Shown one piece after another: positions 52,245 to 61,400 of a stretch of 64,000 nt of DNA (within the stretch, counting starts at the first letter, position 1; each line of letters begins with the position of its first letter). Under the pieces are notes generated by a model. That model did no database searches, had not been told where the DNA came from, and saw only the letters and a list, made by a program, of their open reading frames with translations. The translations under genes and the position numbers were made by a program. Source of the stretch: Roseiconus nitratireducens (GTDB lineage Bacteria > Planctomycetota > Planctomycetia > Pirellulales > Pirellulaceae); contig NZ_VWOX01000002.1 in the NCBI RefSeq assembly GCF_008629675.1, positions 682,001 to 746,000 on the forward strand, written 5' to 3'.

Positions 52245-52438
52245 TGCGGTCGCCACAGCGGCTCGGATGCCCCGATCCTGCCGAATGTTCTGATTGGGGT
52301 GGTGTTGACTGGTCGTCTTCGCCTCGCGCCGGGCACGGGCTCAGGCGACAATTGGCAAATCCCCCTGCTTGGTCTACGATCGCCAGCGTCGTCCGAACTC
52401 CTTAACCCTCGCCTGACTGTCAACCTCGGAAGCCCACC

Positions 52439-53467
52439 TTGATCAATGTCGAGGAATCCTCGTGGCCGGTGTCGTGGCCCGACTTGGATGTCGCAGCCGT
52501 TCCCCGGCTGGCCGCCCACGATCCCTGCTGGATCGAAGCGATCCGCGAGGGATTGGGCCATCGGGTCTTCTTTCTGCAAGCCTTCGCAGAAGGCAAGGTG
52601 GAAGGAGTCTTACCACTGATGCTGGTCAGCGGTCCGATCTTCGGAAAGTTCCTCGTCGGCATGCCCTACCTGAACACCGGGGGCGTTTGGGCGCGGAGCG
52701 TGGACGCAGCCAGAATACTGATCGACAACGCGTGTGACTTGGCAGATCGTCTGGATGTGAAATACTTGGAGTGCCGTCACGAGGTCCCGGTGGATCACGA
52801 TCGCTTCAATTTCGAGCGGACCGACAAGGTTCACATGCGACTCTCTCTGCCGGGCAGCGACGAAGAGCTGGACCGATCTTTCAAGTCCAAACTGCGCAGC
52901 CAGGTAAAGAAAGCCGGCCAATACGATTTGGACGTCCGCTATGGCGGATCCGAGCAGCTGGACGATTTTTACGACGTCTTTGCCGTCAACATGCGCGACT
53001 TGGGGACGCCGGTCTTTTCAAAAAGGTTGTTTGCCGCCGTGCTAAAGCATTTCGACGGCGATGCGGAACTTTGCGTGGTCCGAAAAGACGATTCCGCAAT
53101 CGCCGGGGCCATCGTCGTGCATCGGCACGGTGTGACTGAAGTGCCCAGTGCCAGCAGCCTGAGAGAATTCAATCGCACCGGCGCGAACATGCTGATGTAT
53201 CGCCATTTGTTGGCGCGAGCGATCGAACGGGGAAGCCAGACGTTTGACTTCGGTCGCAGCAGCGAAGACAGCGGAACGTACAAGTTCAAAGCGCAATGGG
53301 GCGCCATTCCGTCACCGGCGGTCTGGCAGTACTACGTCCGCAAGGGCGATCCGAACGAGATGCGGCCCGACGCCGGCGGAAAACAACGGTTGGTCCAGCT
53401 CTGGCAACGGCTGCCAGTCGGGCTGACCCGGATCATCGGACCGTCCATTGTCCGCGGGATTCCGTGA
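52439..53467 (+). CDS. FemAB-like/GNAT protein of the exosortase (XrtA) system type
   Basis: The protein has 342 residues and starts with TTG. Two GNAT-like halves are visible. FFLQAFAEGKVEGVLPLMLV, GMPYLNTGGVW and RHEVPVDHDRF lie in the first. In the second, SFKSKLRSQVKKAGQ is the FemAB hinge motif, then DDFYDVFAVNMRDLGTPVF, FGRSSEDSGTYKFKAQWGA and an aromatic PAVWQYYV. This agrees with the FemAB group that travels with exosortase and PEP-CTERM loci and is thought to add an aminoacyl or acyl group. It is followed after 5 bases by the DUF218-like gene. Confidence 0.88.
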   Translation: MINVEESSWPVSWPDLDVAAVPRLAAHDPCWIEAIREGLGHRVFFLQAFAEGKVEGVLPLMLVSGPIFGKFLVGMPYLNTGGVWARSVDAARILIDNACDLADRLDVKYLECRHEVPVDHDRFNFERTDKVHMRLSLPGSDEELDRSFKSKLRSQVKKAGQYDLDVRYGGSEQLDDFYDVFAVNMRDLGTPVFSKRLFAAVLKHFDGDAELCVVRKDDSAIAGAIVVHRHGVTEVPSASSLREFNRTGANMLMYRHLLARAIERGSQTFDFGRSSEDSGTYKFKAQWGAIPSPAVWQYYVRKGDPNEMRPDAGGKQRLVQLWQRLPVGLTRIIGPSIVRGIP

Positions 53468-53472
53468 ACGCC

Positions 53473-54093
53473 ATGAAGGATCCGGCAATCAAGTGGCGGC
53501 GACGTTTTTGGGCCGTGCTGGCAGCTTGGCTGGTCGTGACCGTCGCGACCTCCTTTGAGCCGGTACGCGGCTGGTTGATTCGGCCGTTGTATGTGCATGA
53601 CGAGGATGCGAAAGGCGAAATCGCCTACGTGATGGCGGACGGCCCGGCCTACTGGGAACGCCTTCATGCCGCCTCGGACCTGTACCACATGCACCGAATC
53701 GGCGAAATCTATGTGCTCCATGAAGACAGAGCGTCCGGGTACGACTTTGAACGTCACCAAACGTCGATGCGGATCGAACGGGTGATCGATTTCCTGGGAC
53801 TCTACGACGTCCCCAAGGAGAAGATTCACAGTGTGCCGATCCGTCCAGATGACAAGCTGAGTTCGCTGAGCGAGGCAGTCAGTCTGTCAGAACTTCCGCG
53901 AAAATTCTCAAGCATCGTCGTCGTGACATCACCCCCGCACACCCGACGCTCCTTGATGTGCTTTCGACGGACGTTTGGCGATGAAGTCAAAATCACCGTC
54001 TATTCCGCTGCTCTGCCGGGACACAGTGATGAAACCTTTTTTCCCATTTGGATCGAGTACGTGAAGCTTGTAGTCTATTGGTTTGCAACCTAG
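53473..54093 (+). CDS. DUF218/YdcF-like membrane-anchored protein
   Basis: The protein has 206 residues. An N-terminal helix (RFWAVLAAWLVVTVATSF, 10-27) is followed by a Rossmann-like domain: GEIAYVMADGPAYWERLHAASDLYHMHRIGEIYVLHED, PKEKIHSVPIRPDDKLSSLSEA, FSSIVVVTSPPHTRRSLMCFRRTFGD. The TSPPHTRRS motif is typical of DUF218/YdcF proteins, whose activity is not well defined; members are linked to envelope metabolism. GTG 53464 is an in-frame alternative start that overlaps the FemAB stop. The TAG stop lies inside MITE-like copy B, so the C-terminus may have been set by that insertion. Confidence 0.78.
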   Translation: MKDPAIKWRRRFWAVLAAWLVVTVATSFEPVRGWLIRPLYVHDEDAKGEIAYVMADGPAYWERLHAASDLYHMHRIGEIYVLHEDRASGYDFERHQTSMRIERVIDFLGLYDVPKEKIHSVPIRPDDKLSSLSEAVSLSELPRKFSSIVVVTSPPHTRRSLMCFRRTFGDEVKITVYSAALPGHSDETFFPIWIEYVKLVVYWFAT

Positions 54094-54230
54094 CTCGACA
54101 GCGCCACTTTGGGTAAGCCGCGTGGTGCTAGCCGCGGGTTTTCTCGCTTCAACCGGCGGCTAGCGCCTTGCCGCTCATTGCACTGAATAACACGGTGTTT
54201 TTTGATTGATTGTGGCACTGTCCAGCCAGG
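54089..54230. repeat. MITE-like element, copy B
   Basis: The 142-bp element has 19-base terminal inverted repeats: CCTAGCTCGACAGCGCCAC at the left and the reverse complement CCTGGCTGGACAGTGCCAC at the right (16 of 19 match). An internal imperfect hairpin has arms GCTAGCCGCGGGTT and AACCGGCGGCTAGC (54128-54166, one mismatch). The left terminus contains the TAG stop of the DUF218-like gene. No flanking target-site duplication is obvious by eye, and no protein is encoded. Confidence 0.88.
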
Positions 54231-54271
54231 TCCGTCATCACGCTAAATCTTTCGCCAACGCCCCGGTCGTC

Positions 54272-54763
54272 ATGTCACGTCTGCCAAAACTCCCAATCTT
54301 GCTTGCGGCCTTTTTGATCCTGACGACAACCTTCTGTGCCAAGGGTCGTGCTCAGGATGCTCCCAAGGGAGATTCTTCCGAAAAGACCATCGAGATTCCG
54401 AAGGCTGCGTACGAAACCGAACAGGGACGGTTCCTGGCGATTGAGTTGAGGAACCTGCTGCGGACGCGTTCGACCCTGGGGTCCAAGCATCCGACGCTGC
54501 CAATGGTCGAAGCTCGTATCGAGGAGATCTCGCAGCTGCTGGAACCGTACCGGACCGTTGCCCCCGAACCGGCACCCAACCCGTTCCAGAAACGCGGGGA
54601 AAATGCGATGCCGGCGTCCCGGCAACTGGCAAGTCCACCGACCAGCCGGATTCCGACCGATGACGATCAGAACTCGGACCTGCGGGTGCTGCTGGTCGAA
54701 CTGATGCAACGCGTGCGGACGTTGGAGCTTCGCGTGGAGAAGTTGGAGCAGAAACTTCGCTAG
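54272..54763 (+). CDS. Small secreted or anchored coiled-coil protein, unknown function
   Basis: The protein has 163 residues. A signal peptide (MSRLPKLPILLAAFLILTTTFCAKGRAQD) is predicted, with a cleavage site at about 28 or lipidation near Cys22. RTRSTLGSKHPTLPMVEARIEEISQLL at about 64-90 resembles the LGPKHPxVxxL helix of Wzz/Wzc co-polymerases. A Pro-rich linker follows, and VLLVELMQRVRTLELRVEKLEQKLR at the C-terminus is a clear coiled coil. I do not recognise the family. ATG 54272 is chosen over upstream ATG 54206 because it places the signal peptide at the start. Confidence 0.6.
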   Translation: MSRLPKLPILLAAFLILTTTFCAKGRAQDAPKGDSSEKTIEIPKAAYETEQGRFLAIELRNLLRTRSTLGSKHPTLPMVEARIEEISQLLEPYRTVAPEPAPNPFQKRGENAMPASRQLASPPTSRIPTDDDQNSDLRVLLVELMQRVRTLELRVEKLEQKLR

Positions 54764-54808
54764 GGTTTGTTTTCGCGCGACGCGGTGCCACGCATTCGAG
54801 GGAGATAA

Positions 54809-54960
54809 ACGGCCGGGCCGTTGGCCCTCCATGTCTTATGTTTCCGGTCCCCCCAGCCCTGTCGGGCTGGGAAACGCGCAACCAAAGATTCGTTCAGGGC
54901 CGAAGGTCCGGCCATTTGTCGCAAATCGGCGTCCGGGCCTCCAACGGTCCGAAGGCGAAC
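54809..54960. repeat. GGCC-rich palindromic repeat region
   Basis: The region contains a GGCCGGGCCGTTGGCCC stretch (54811-54827), the hairpin CCAGCCCTGTCGGGCTGG (54853-54870; 7-base arms, TGTC loop) and a CGAAGGTCCGGCC stretch. A near-identical ACGGTCGGGCCGTTGGCCC starts the repeat at 58,088, so both ends of the ABC operon carry the same family. These palindromes are typical of noncoding DNA in planctomycetes. Confidence 0.75.
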
Positions 54961-55092
54961 CGCCGGAAAGCCGTCAAACCTCTAGCGGCGGGCCCCCCGA
55001 TTCTCTCCACTTCCGCTGCGGAATGATTGCGGATCGGCCGATACAACCGAATGAGGTGTGTCCGTGTGCCTATCCCGCCAATCCCCAATCCG

Positions 55093-56220
55093 ATGCGTTG
55101 GAATCTCGCCTACCGAACGCTGCTGCATGATCGGGGGAAATTGACCGCCGGACTGGTTGGAGTGATTTTTTCGGTCGTCCTGGTCAACCTGCAAGGCGGC
55201 CTGTTCCTGGGCCTGATGGGGAAAACCAGCACGCTGATCGACCGATCCGATGCCCAGATTTGGGTCGGCCACCGCGGCATGCGGAATGTCGACTTTGCCC
55301 ATCCCTTCCCGGAACGATGGCAATATGTCGTCGCCGGTCTGAAAGGCGTCGATCAGGTCGAACCGCTACGCGTCGAGTTTGCGGAAATGTCGATGCCCGA
55401 CGGCAATTTTGAAACCGTCGTGTTGGTCGGGGTCCAGGAAGATTCCGATCTGGGACGCCCCTACGAAATTGTCACCGGCCCCGCCGACGCGCTGCAAAAG
55501 AACGACGCCGTCGTCATCGACGATTGCGACCAGGATTTGCTGCGTGACCCGGCCCTGAACGAGCTCCGTGAGATCAATGGTCGCCGCATCCGCATCGCGG
55601 GCAAAAGTCACGGGGTGATCGGGTTTCTGGCAAACCCGTATGTCTTCACCCGCTATGAGCAGTTGGCGGAACTGACCGGTTTCGACCGCCGCGACACCTC
55701 GTACCTGTTGGTGCAGCTGAAGCCTGACGCGGATGCCGACGCGGTTTGCGAAGCCATCGAAGCCCGCTTGCCGGATGTCTCGGCAATGACCGCTTCCCAG
55801 TACGCTTGGACAAGCGCCGACTTCTGGATCCGCCGGACCGGGATCGGTTTGAGTTTCGGCGCCGCAACCTTGTTGGGCCTGTTGGTCGGTCTGGTGATGG
55901 TTGGCCAGACCTTGTACGCGATGGTCTTGGATCGGGTCAGCGAATACGCCACACTCCGCGCGATCGGACTGAACGAGCGAGAACTGCTATCGGTGCTGAT
56001 CATGCAATCGGCGATCGTTGCGATCGTCGGCATCGCGATCGGATTCGTGCTGACGGTCGTTTTGCAAGGGGCGCTCAGCACTCCCAAAGCAACCATCGAG
56101 ATCCCGACGCTGTTGTACCTTGGTTGCGGAATCCTGATCTTCGTGATCTGCCTGGTCGCGTCGGCGCTTCCGTACCTGCGGATTCGTCGCATCGATCCCC
56201 ATGTCGTGCTGCAAGGGTGA
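55093..56220 (+). CDS. ABC transporter permease, DevC/FtsX-MacB type
   Basis: The protein has 375 residues. It starts MRWNLAYRTLLHDRGK, with a first helix (LTAGLVGVIFSVVLVNLQGGLFLGLMG), then a ~200-residue periplasmic domain (DAQIWVGHRGMRNVDFAHPFPE onward). Three helices follow (GIGLSFGAATLLGLLVGLVMVGQTLY; SVLIMQSAIVAIVGIAIGFVLTVVL; LLYLGCGILIFVICLVASALPYLRI), the FtsX/MacB layout, with EYATLRAIGLNERELLSVLI as the ATPase-coupling helix. It works with the two next genes as a three-part exporter. ATG 55051 and 55027 are in frame upstream but give atypical Pro-rich N-termini. Confidence 0.9.
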   Translation: MRWNLAYRTLLHDRGKLTAGLVGVIFSVVLVNLQGGLFLGLMGKTSTLIDRSDAQIWVGHRGMRNVDFAHPFPERWQYVVAGLKGVDQVEPLRVEFAEMSMPDGNFETVVLVGVQEDSDLGRPYEIVTGPADALQKNDAVVIDDCDQDLLRDPALNELREINGRRIRIAGKSHGVIGFLANPYVFTRYEQLAELTGFDRRDTSYLLVQLKPDADADAVCEAIEARLPDVSAMTASQYAWTSADFWIRRTGIGLSFGAATLLGLLVGLVMVGQTLYAMVLDRVSEYATLRAIGLNERELLSVLIMQSAIVAIVGIAIGFVLTVVLQGALSTPKATIEIPTLLYLGCGILIFVICLVASALPYLRIRRIDPHVVLQG

Positions 56221-56224
56221 ATCG

Positions 56225-56992
56225 ATGAACACGAACAGCCGTCCGACCAGCCATCCGACCAGTGGCGACATCAACGCCTTCGCGATCACGCCGCGGAACG
56301 CCCCCAGCGATTCCGTGGCTCCCGGCGCGGTCCTGCGTGCGGAGGGGATCACCAAATCCTACGTCATCGGCGGCACGGCACGAAAAGTCCTCGACGGATT
56401 GGACTTTCGCGTCGACTACGGAGAGTCCGTTTTCCTGGCCGGCCCCTCGGGAAGCGGGAAAACGACGCTGCTGTCGATTTTGGGGCTGCTGTTGACCGCG
56501 GACTCGGGGGAGCTTTTCCTGCGCGAGCGCCGCGTGGACGCGTTGTCGGCAGAGGAACGCTCACAAGTTCGCCGCGATTCGATCGGCTTTGTCTTTCAAC
56601 GGTTCCAGTTGATCGCCGCACTTTCGGCACGGGACAATGTGGCCATCCCACTGACGTTGCACGGCCATCCGCTGCATCAGGCCCGCGGCAAAGCCGAAGA
56701 GCTTCTCGAACGTGTCGGGCTGAGAGACCATCGTTTGGCCCTGCCGGGGTCGATGAGCCCGGGACAATGCCAGCGTGTCGCCCTGGCCCGCGCCCTGATC
56801 ACCGAGCCGGCCTTGATCCTGGCGGACGAACCAACCGCCGCACTGGACGGAGTCGCCGGGCGCGCGGTGATGGAACTGATGCGCGAACTGACGACGAACT
56901 TCGCCACCGCGACCGTGGTCGTGACGCATGATCCACGCATCTTCCCTTTTGCGGACCGCATCTGCGAAATGGAAAACGGAGGTTTCAAATGA
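56225..56992 (+). CDS. ABC transporter ATP-binding protein (DevA/LolD-MacB type)
   Basis: The protein has 255 residues. Walker A is GPSGSGKTTLLSILG, the Q-loop lies in VFQRFQLI, and the signature is GSMSPGQCQRVALARA, where the usual LSGGQ is MSPGQ. Walker B is LILADEPTAALD, with a downstream VVTHDPRI switch His. The N-terminal ~35 residues, rich in Ser and Pro, precede the core and look unstructured. It starts 4 bases after the permease stop and overlaps the adaptor start (ATGA), so the three genes form an operon. It energises the DevC-like permease. Confidence 0.92.
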   Translation: MNTNSRPTSHPTSGDINAFAITPRNAPSDSVAPGAVLRAEGITKSYVIGGTARKVLDGLDFRVDYGESVFLAGPSGSGKTTLLSILGLLLTADSGELFLRERRVDALSAEERSQVRRDSIGFVFQRFQLIAALSARDNVAIPLTLHGHPLHQARGKAEELLERVGLRDHRLALPGSMSPGQCQRVALARALITEPALILADEPTAALDGVAGRAVMELMRELTTNFATATVVVTHDPRIFPFADRICEMENGGFK

Positions 56993-58068
56993 GAAACCTG
57001 ATCATCATCGCGGCCTTTTCCACCCTGGCTGCAGGCGTGTTGTTGTCAATCGATCATCAACAGCGCGTTGACGCCCAACGTCGACAGGAATCCATCGGCC
57101 CCGACGGAATTCCGGTGACCGACCGAATTCATGCCGCCGGCCGCGTCGAAGGGACCACGGAAACGATTTTGATCCGTCCGTTCTTTGCGGGTCGAATCGC
57201 GTCGATCAATGCCCCGCGTGGCACCCGAGTGCAAGCGGGAGCGCCGCTGCTGTCACTGGTCGCCGACCGCTACATCGCGCAACGCGATCTGGCGACCGCC
57301 GCTTTGGAAGCCGCCCGCGCTGGCAAGATGCGGTTGATCGAAGGTGCTCGTCAGAGCGAGATCGAGGCTGCCAACCAGGAAGCCCTCGCTGCCGAAGCCC
57401 GATTCACCGCGGCGGAACGCAATTTCGACCGGGCTGAACGCCTGTTGGAACGGAATGCGATCAGCCCACAAGAGTTCGACCAACGACGCAGTGAGTTGGA
57501 CTCCACCCGTGCGCTCCTGAAAGCGGCGCGCGAGAATCTGGAAACCGTCCGAGCGGCACCGCGTCCGACGGAATTGCTGGCAGCCGATGCGAAGATCCGC
57601 GCCGCCGATGCGGAACTGCGGATGGCCCAGATTGATCTGCAACGCTGCACGGTCAAAGCACCGTGCGCAGCCATCGTGCTGGACGTGCACACCCACGTCG
57701 GGGAATGGTACAGCCCTGAAATGGAGCAGGCCGCGGTGGAATTGGTGAACCCCGAACGGCTGCGTGTGGTCGCGGACATCGACGAACGCGACGCGCTGAA
57801 TGTTCGCCTGGGGCAGCGTTGCAACATCACCACCGACGCCCTGGCGCAAAAAACGTTCGTCGGAGTCGTCTCGGAGATTGAACCGAGAATGGAGCCGAAA
57901 CGGATTTATGGCGGCTGGGCGGGCGAGCGCAACGAAACGCACACCCGTCGCGTCTGGATCGATCTGCAACAAACGCAGAACCTGCCGATTGGCCTGCCGG
58001 TGGAAATCGTCATCTCCCCGGACGCCGCCCAACAGGCCACCCGCACCGCGGCTCTGCCCCCGCGTTGA
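56989..58068 (+). CDS. HlyD/DevB-type periplasmic adaptor (membrane fusion protein)
   Basis: The protein has 359 residues. An N-terminal signal anchor (LIIIAAFSTLAAGVLLSIDH) is followed by the half-lipoyl domain (ILIRPFFAGRIASINAPRGTRVQAGAPLLSLV). A long alpha-hairpin coiled coil (ALEAARAGKMRLIEGARQ to LETVRAAPRP) follows, then the second half-lipoyl domain and a beta-barrel (RCTVKAPCAAIVLDVHTHVGEWYSPEM). It links an inner-membrane ABC transporter to an outer component. Together with the two genes before it, this is a DevBCA-like exporter; the cargo is unknown. Confidence 0.9.
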   Translation: MRNLIIIAAFSTLAAGVLLSIDHQQRVDAQRRQESIGPDGIPVTDRIHAAGRVEGTTETILIRPFFAGRIASINAPRGTRVQAGAPLLSLVADRYIAQRDLATAALEAARAGKMRLIEGARQSEIEAANQEALAAEARFTAAERNFDRAERLLERNAISPQEFDQRRSELDSTRALLKAARENLETVRAAPRPTELLAADAKIRAADAELRMAQIDLQRCTVKAPCAAIVLDVHTHVGEWYSPEMEQAAVELVNPERLRVVADIDERDALNVRLGQRCNITTDALAQKTFVGVVSEIEPRMEPKRIYGGWAGERNETHTRRVWIDLQQTQNLPIGLPVEIVISPDAAQQATRTAALPPR

Positions 58069-58087
58069 TGCGGTCCATTGACACCAA

Positions 58088-58290
58088 ACGGTCGGGCCGT
58101 TGGCCCTTCGTCGTTGGGTGGCTTCCCTCACCCAGGCCTTCGGCCTGGGCTGGACAAACGGCTGGGCCTTCGGCCCGATTGAAACGTGGATGCTCTGTCC
58201 CCCGCGCCGACTCCGGCCCGATCGGCACGACGATGCACTGTCCCCGGGTTGGACAAACGACGGGGCATTCGGCCTGACTGGCCCGGCTTT
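58088..58290. repeat. GGCC-rich palindromic repeat region
   Basis: The region has ACGGTCGGGCCGTTGGCCC (58088-58106), the perfect hairpin CCCAGGCCTTCGGCCTGGG (58131-58149; 8-base arms, TTC loop), GGGCCTTCGGCCC (58164-58176) and further similar pieces up to about 58,290. The first piece matches 54,809-54,827 with one difference. The longer open frames in this stretch are by-products of the palindromes. Confidence 0.8.
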
Positions 58291-58419
58291 GCGGCAGCAC
58301 ACCGCGGGGGAAAGTGGCTAAAATCTTCGATTGCCGGAATCACGGCTGCGGCGACCCTTTGAGGGCTGCGGCGCGTGACCACGCGACCTCCCTCCTTTCC
58401 TCTCCTTTCATCGCCCATC

Positions 58420-61400
58420 ATGAACTCTCCCACCGCGATGCGTTGTCTTCCCCACATCGATTGGCTCCCGCTTCCGGCGGTCCTGCCATGGGCCTTCGCC
58501 GTACTGCTGCTTTCGACAGCCCATGGCGAGGATTTCCAACTGCATTCGTTTCAGCGACAACAACTGACCGACGTCTATTTTTCCGAGGGCGCGGGCGCCG
58601 GCGACCTCAACGGCGATGGCATTGCCGACGTCGTGTACGGTCCCCATTGGTATGCCGGGCCGGATTTCAAGGATCGGCACGAGATCTACGCGCCGGTTCC
58701 ACAAAACATGGACCGATACGCCGACAACTTTTTCTCCTGGGTTCACGATTTCAACGCCGACGGACTCAATGACATCCTTGTCGTCGGCTTCCCGGGCACA
58801 CCGGCCTACGTCTACGAAAACCCGGGCAAGGAAGGATTGGAATCCCATTGGAAAAAGCACGAGGTCCTTGACTGGGTCTCCAACGAGTCCCCGCAACTGA
58901 CAAATCTGGTCGGAGACGACCAACCGGAACTCGTTTGCACCCGCGACGGCTTCTTCGGTTTTGCCACCTTTGACCCCAGCGAGGGCTTCGGGTCGTGGAC
59001 CTTTCACCCGATCTCGTTGCAGGTCACCGCCAAGAAGTTCGGCCACGGGCTGGGGGTCGGTGACATCAACGGCGATGGCCGGATGGACATCCTGCACGCC
59101 AAAGGTTGGTATGAGCAGCCTGAATCCAACGCCGACAACTCCCGGTGGCTCCATCACGACGCCAATTTCTCCGCTGCCTACGGCGGCGCGGAGATGTACG
59201 CTTACGACGTCGATGGCGATGGCGACAACGACGTGATCACCAGCGAGGCCGCTCACGACTTCGGCCTGTCCTGGTACGAGCAAGTTTCCGATGGGAGCGA
59301 CCGCACCTTCAAACGACACGTGATCATGGGATCGCATCCCTCGGAGAACAAATACGGGGTTCTGTTCAGCGAACTCCACTCGGTCGCCCTGGCCGACATC
59401 GACGGTGACGGCTTGAAAGACATCGTGACCGGCAAGACCTACTGGTCGCATCATCGCCAAAGTCCGATGTGGGACGCCGGGGCGGTGGTGTATTGGTTCA
59501 AACTGGACCGAACCCCGGACGGAGTTGACTGGGTGCCTCACAAGATCGACGGTGAGTCCGGCATCGGGCGGCAACTTTGGGTCACCGATCTGAATGACGA
59601 TGACCAGCCCGACCTGGTTGTCGGTGGCATGAAGGGCGGCCACGTGTTGACGCACTCGGTCCGCCAGGTTTCCAAGGAAGACTGGCAGGCCGCTCAGCCA
59701 AAGCTCTACTCGGGACCCAAGATCCCCTCCGTCGAGGACAGTGCCGCGACCCGGGGCCCCAAATCGAAACTGCAGGCAGACTCCGGCCGCGTCGAAGGTG
59801 CAATCGAAGGCGAGTCGCTAGACGCCAAAGCGACCGCCGGGACCGCAAACGCCCAAGACATGTCGCGTTTCAGCGCTGACAACTGGAGCGGTCAATCGCA
59901 ATTGTGGTGGACCGGCGGCAAACCCGGCGACAAGCTGACGTTGACGCTGCCCAAGTTCACCGGCGTGGTCGACCTGGAACTGGCGATGACGTGCGCCAAG
60001 GATTACGGAATCGTCCAGCTGGAGTTGGACGGAAAACCGTTGGGTGACCCGATCGATCTGTACGACACCCAGGTCGTCACCACCGGCGTCGTCGCGTTCC
60101 CCAAATTGTCCGTCCAGGGAGCCAAACACACGCTGACCGTTCAGATTGCGGGAGCCAATCCCGCCGCCGTCAAATCGTACATGTTCGGATTGGACTACGT
60201 GCGGATCAAAACCGCCGATGGGACCTTTGTCGCGGCGCCCAAAAAGTCTGCCGGAACCGACGGCAAGACGTCGGCCAAGGGCGGTACGGTACCGAAAACG
60301 GCCGACGGTCGCGTCCTGAACTTGGGGTTTGAATCCGGAACGCTGGAAGATTGGGTCGCCGAAGGTGCTGCGTTCGAAGGCCAGCCGATCCAAGGCGACA
60401 CCGTGAAGCCGCGACGCGGTGACATGCAGAGCAACCATGTCGGAGACTATTGGATCGGCGGTTACGAGAAAGCCGGCGACGACGCCGAGGGGACACTGAC
60501 GTCGGTCCCCTTCGTGGTTTCACAACCCTACGGATCGTTTCTGGTCGGTGGTGGCGATCATGAGGGAACCCGCGTGGAACTGGTTCGCGCTGACAGTGAC
60601 ACGGTGTTCTACCGCGTCAATGGTTCCAATTCGGAAACCATGAAACGCGTGGTCGTGGACCTTCGTGGGCACCTGGGCAAAGAAATCAAGGTGCGGCTGG
60701 TTGACCAGCAGAAGGGCGGCTGGGGCCATGTCAACTTCGATGACTTCCGTCTGCACGCGGAGCGTCCGGCACGTCCGACGCCCCCAATGATCGTGTTGAA
60801 GCCCGACGAATATCCGCACGCCGGTCTGGATGCGGAACAAGCCGCGGCTGCGATGGAGGTCCCGGAAGGTTTTCGCGTCACCGTCGGTGCCGCGGAGCCG
60901 GAAGTGAAACAGCCGATCGCGATGGCTCTGGACGATCGTGGTCGCGTCTGGATCGCCGAAGCGTACGAATACCCGGTTCGGGCAAAGGACGGTCAGGGCC
61001 GCGACCGAATCCTGATTTTTGAAGACAGCGACGGGGACGGCACGCTGGACAAACGCAAAGTGTTTGCCGAAGGATTGAATCTGGTCAGCGGACTGGAGGT
61101 GGGCTTTGGCGGCGTCTGGGTTGGTGCGGCGCCCTACCTGATGTTCATTCCCGACCAAGACGGAGATGACGTGCCCGATGGCGAACCGCAAATCCTGCTG
61201 GACGGATGGGGATACCAGGATACGCATGAGACGTTGAACGCATTCATTTGGGGACCGGACGGATGGCTCTACGGATGCCACGGCGTATTTACCCACTCGC
61301 GAGTCGGCAAACCGGGAACGCCTGATGCAGACCGCATCCCGCTGAACTGCGCCGTCTGGCGCTATCATCCGACGCGTCACGAGTTCGAAGTGTTTGCACA

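Noticed and set aside
57253..58302. Minus-strand 349-codon frame
   Set aside because: Antisense to the HlyD-like adaptor and extends into the palindromic repeats.
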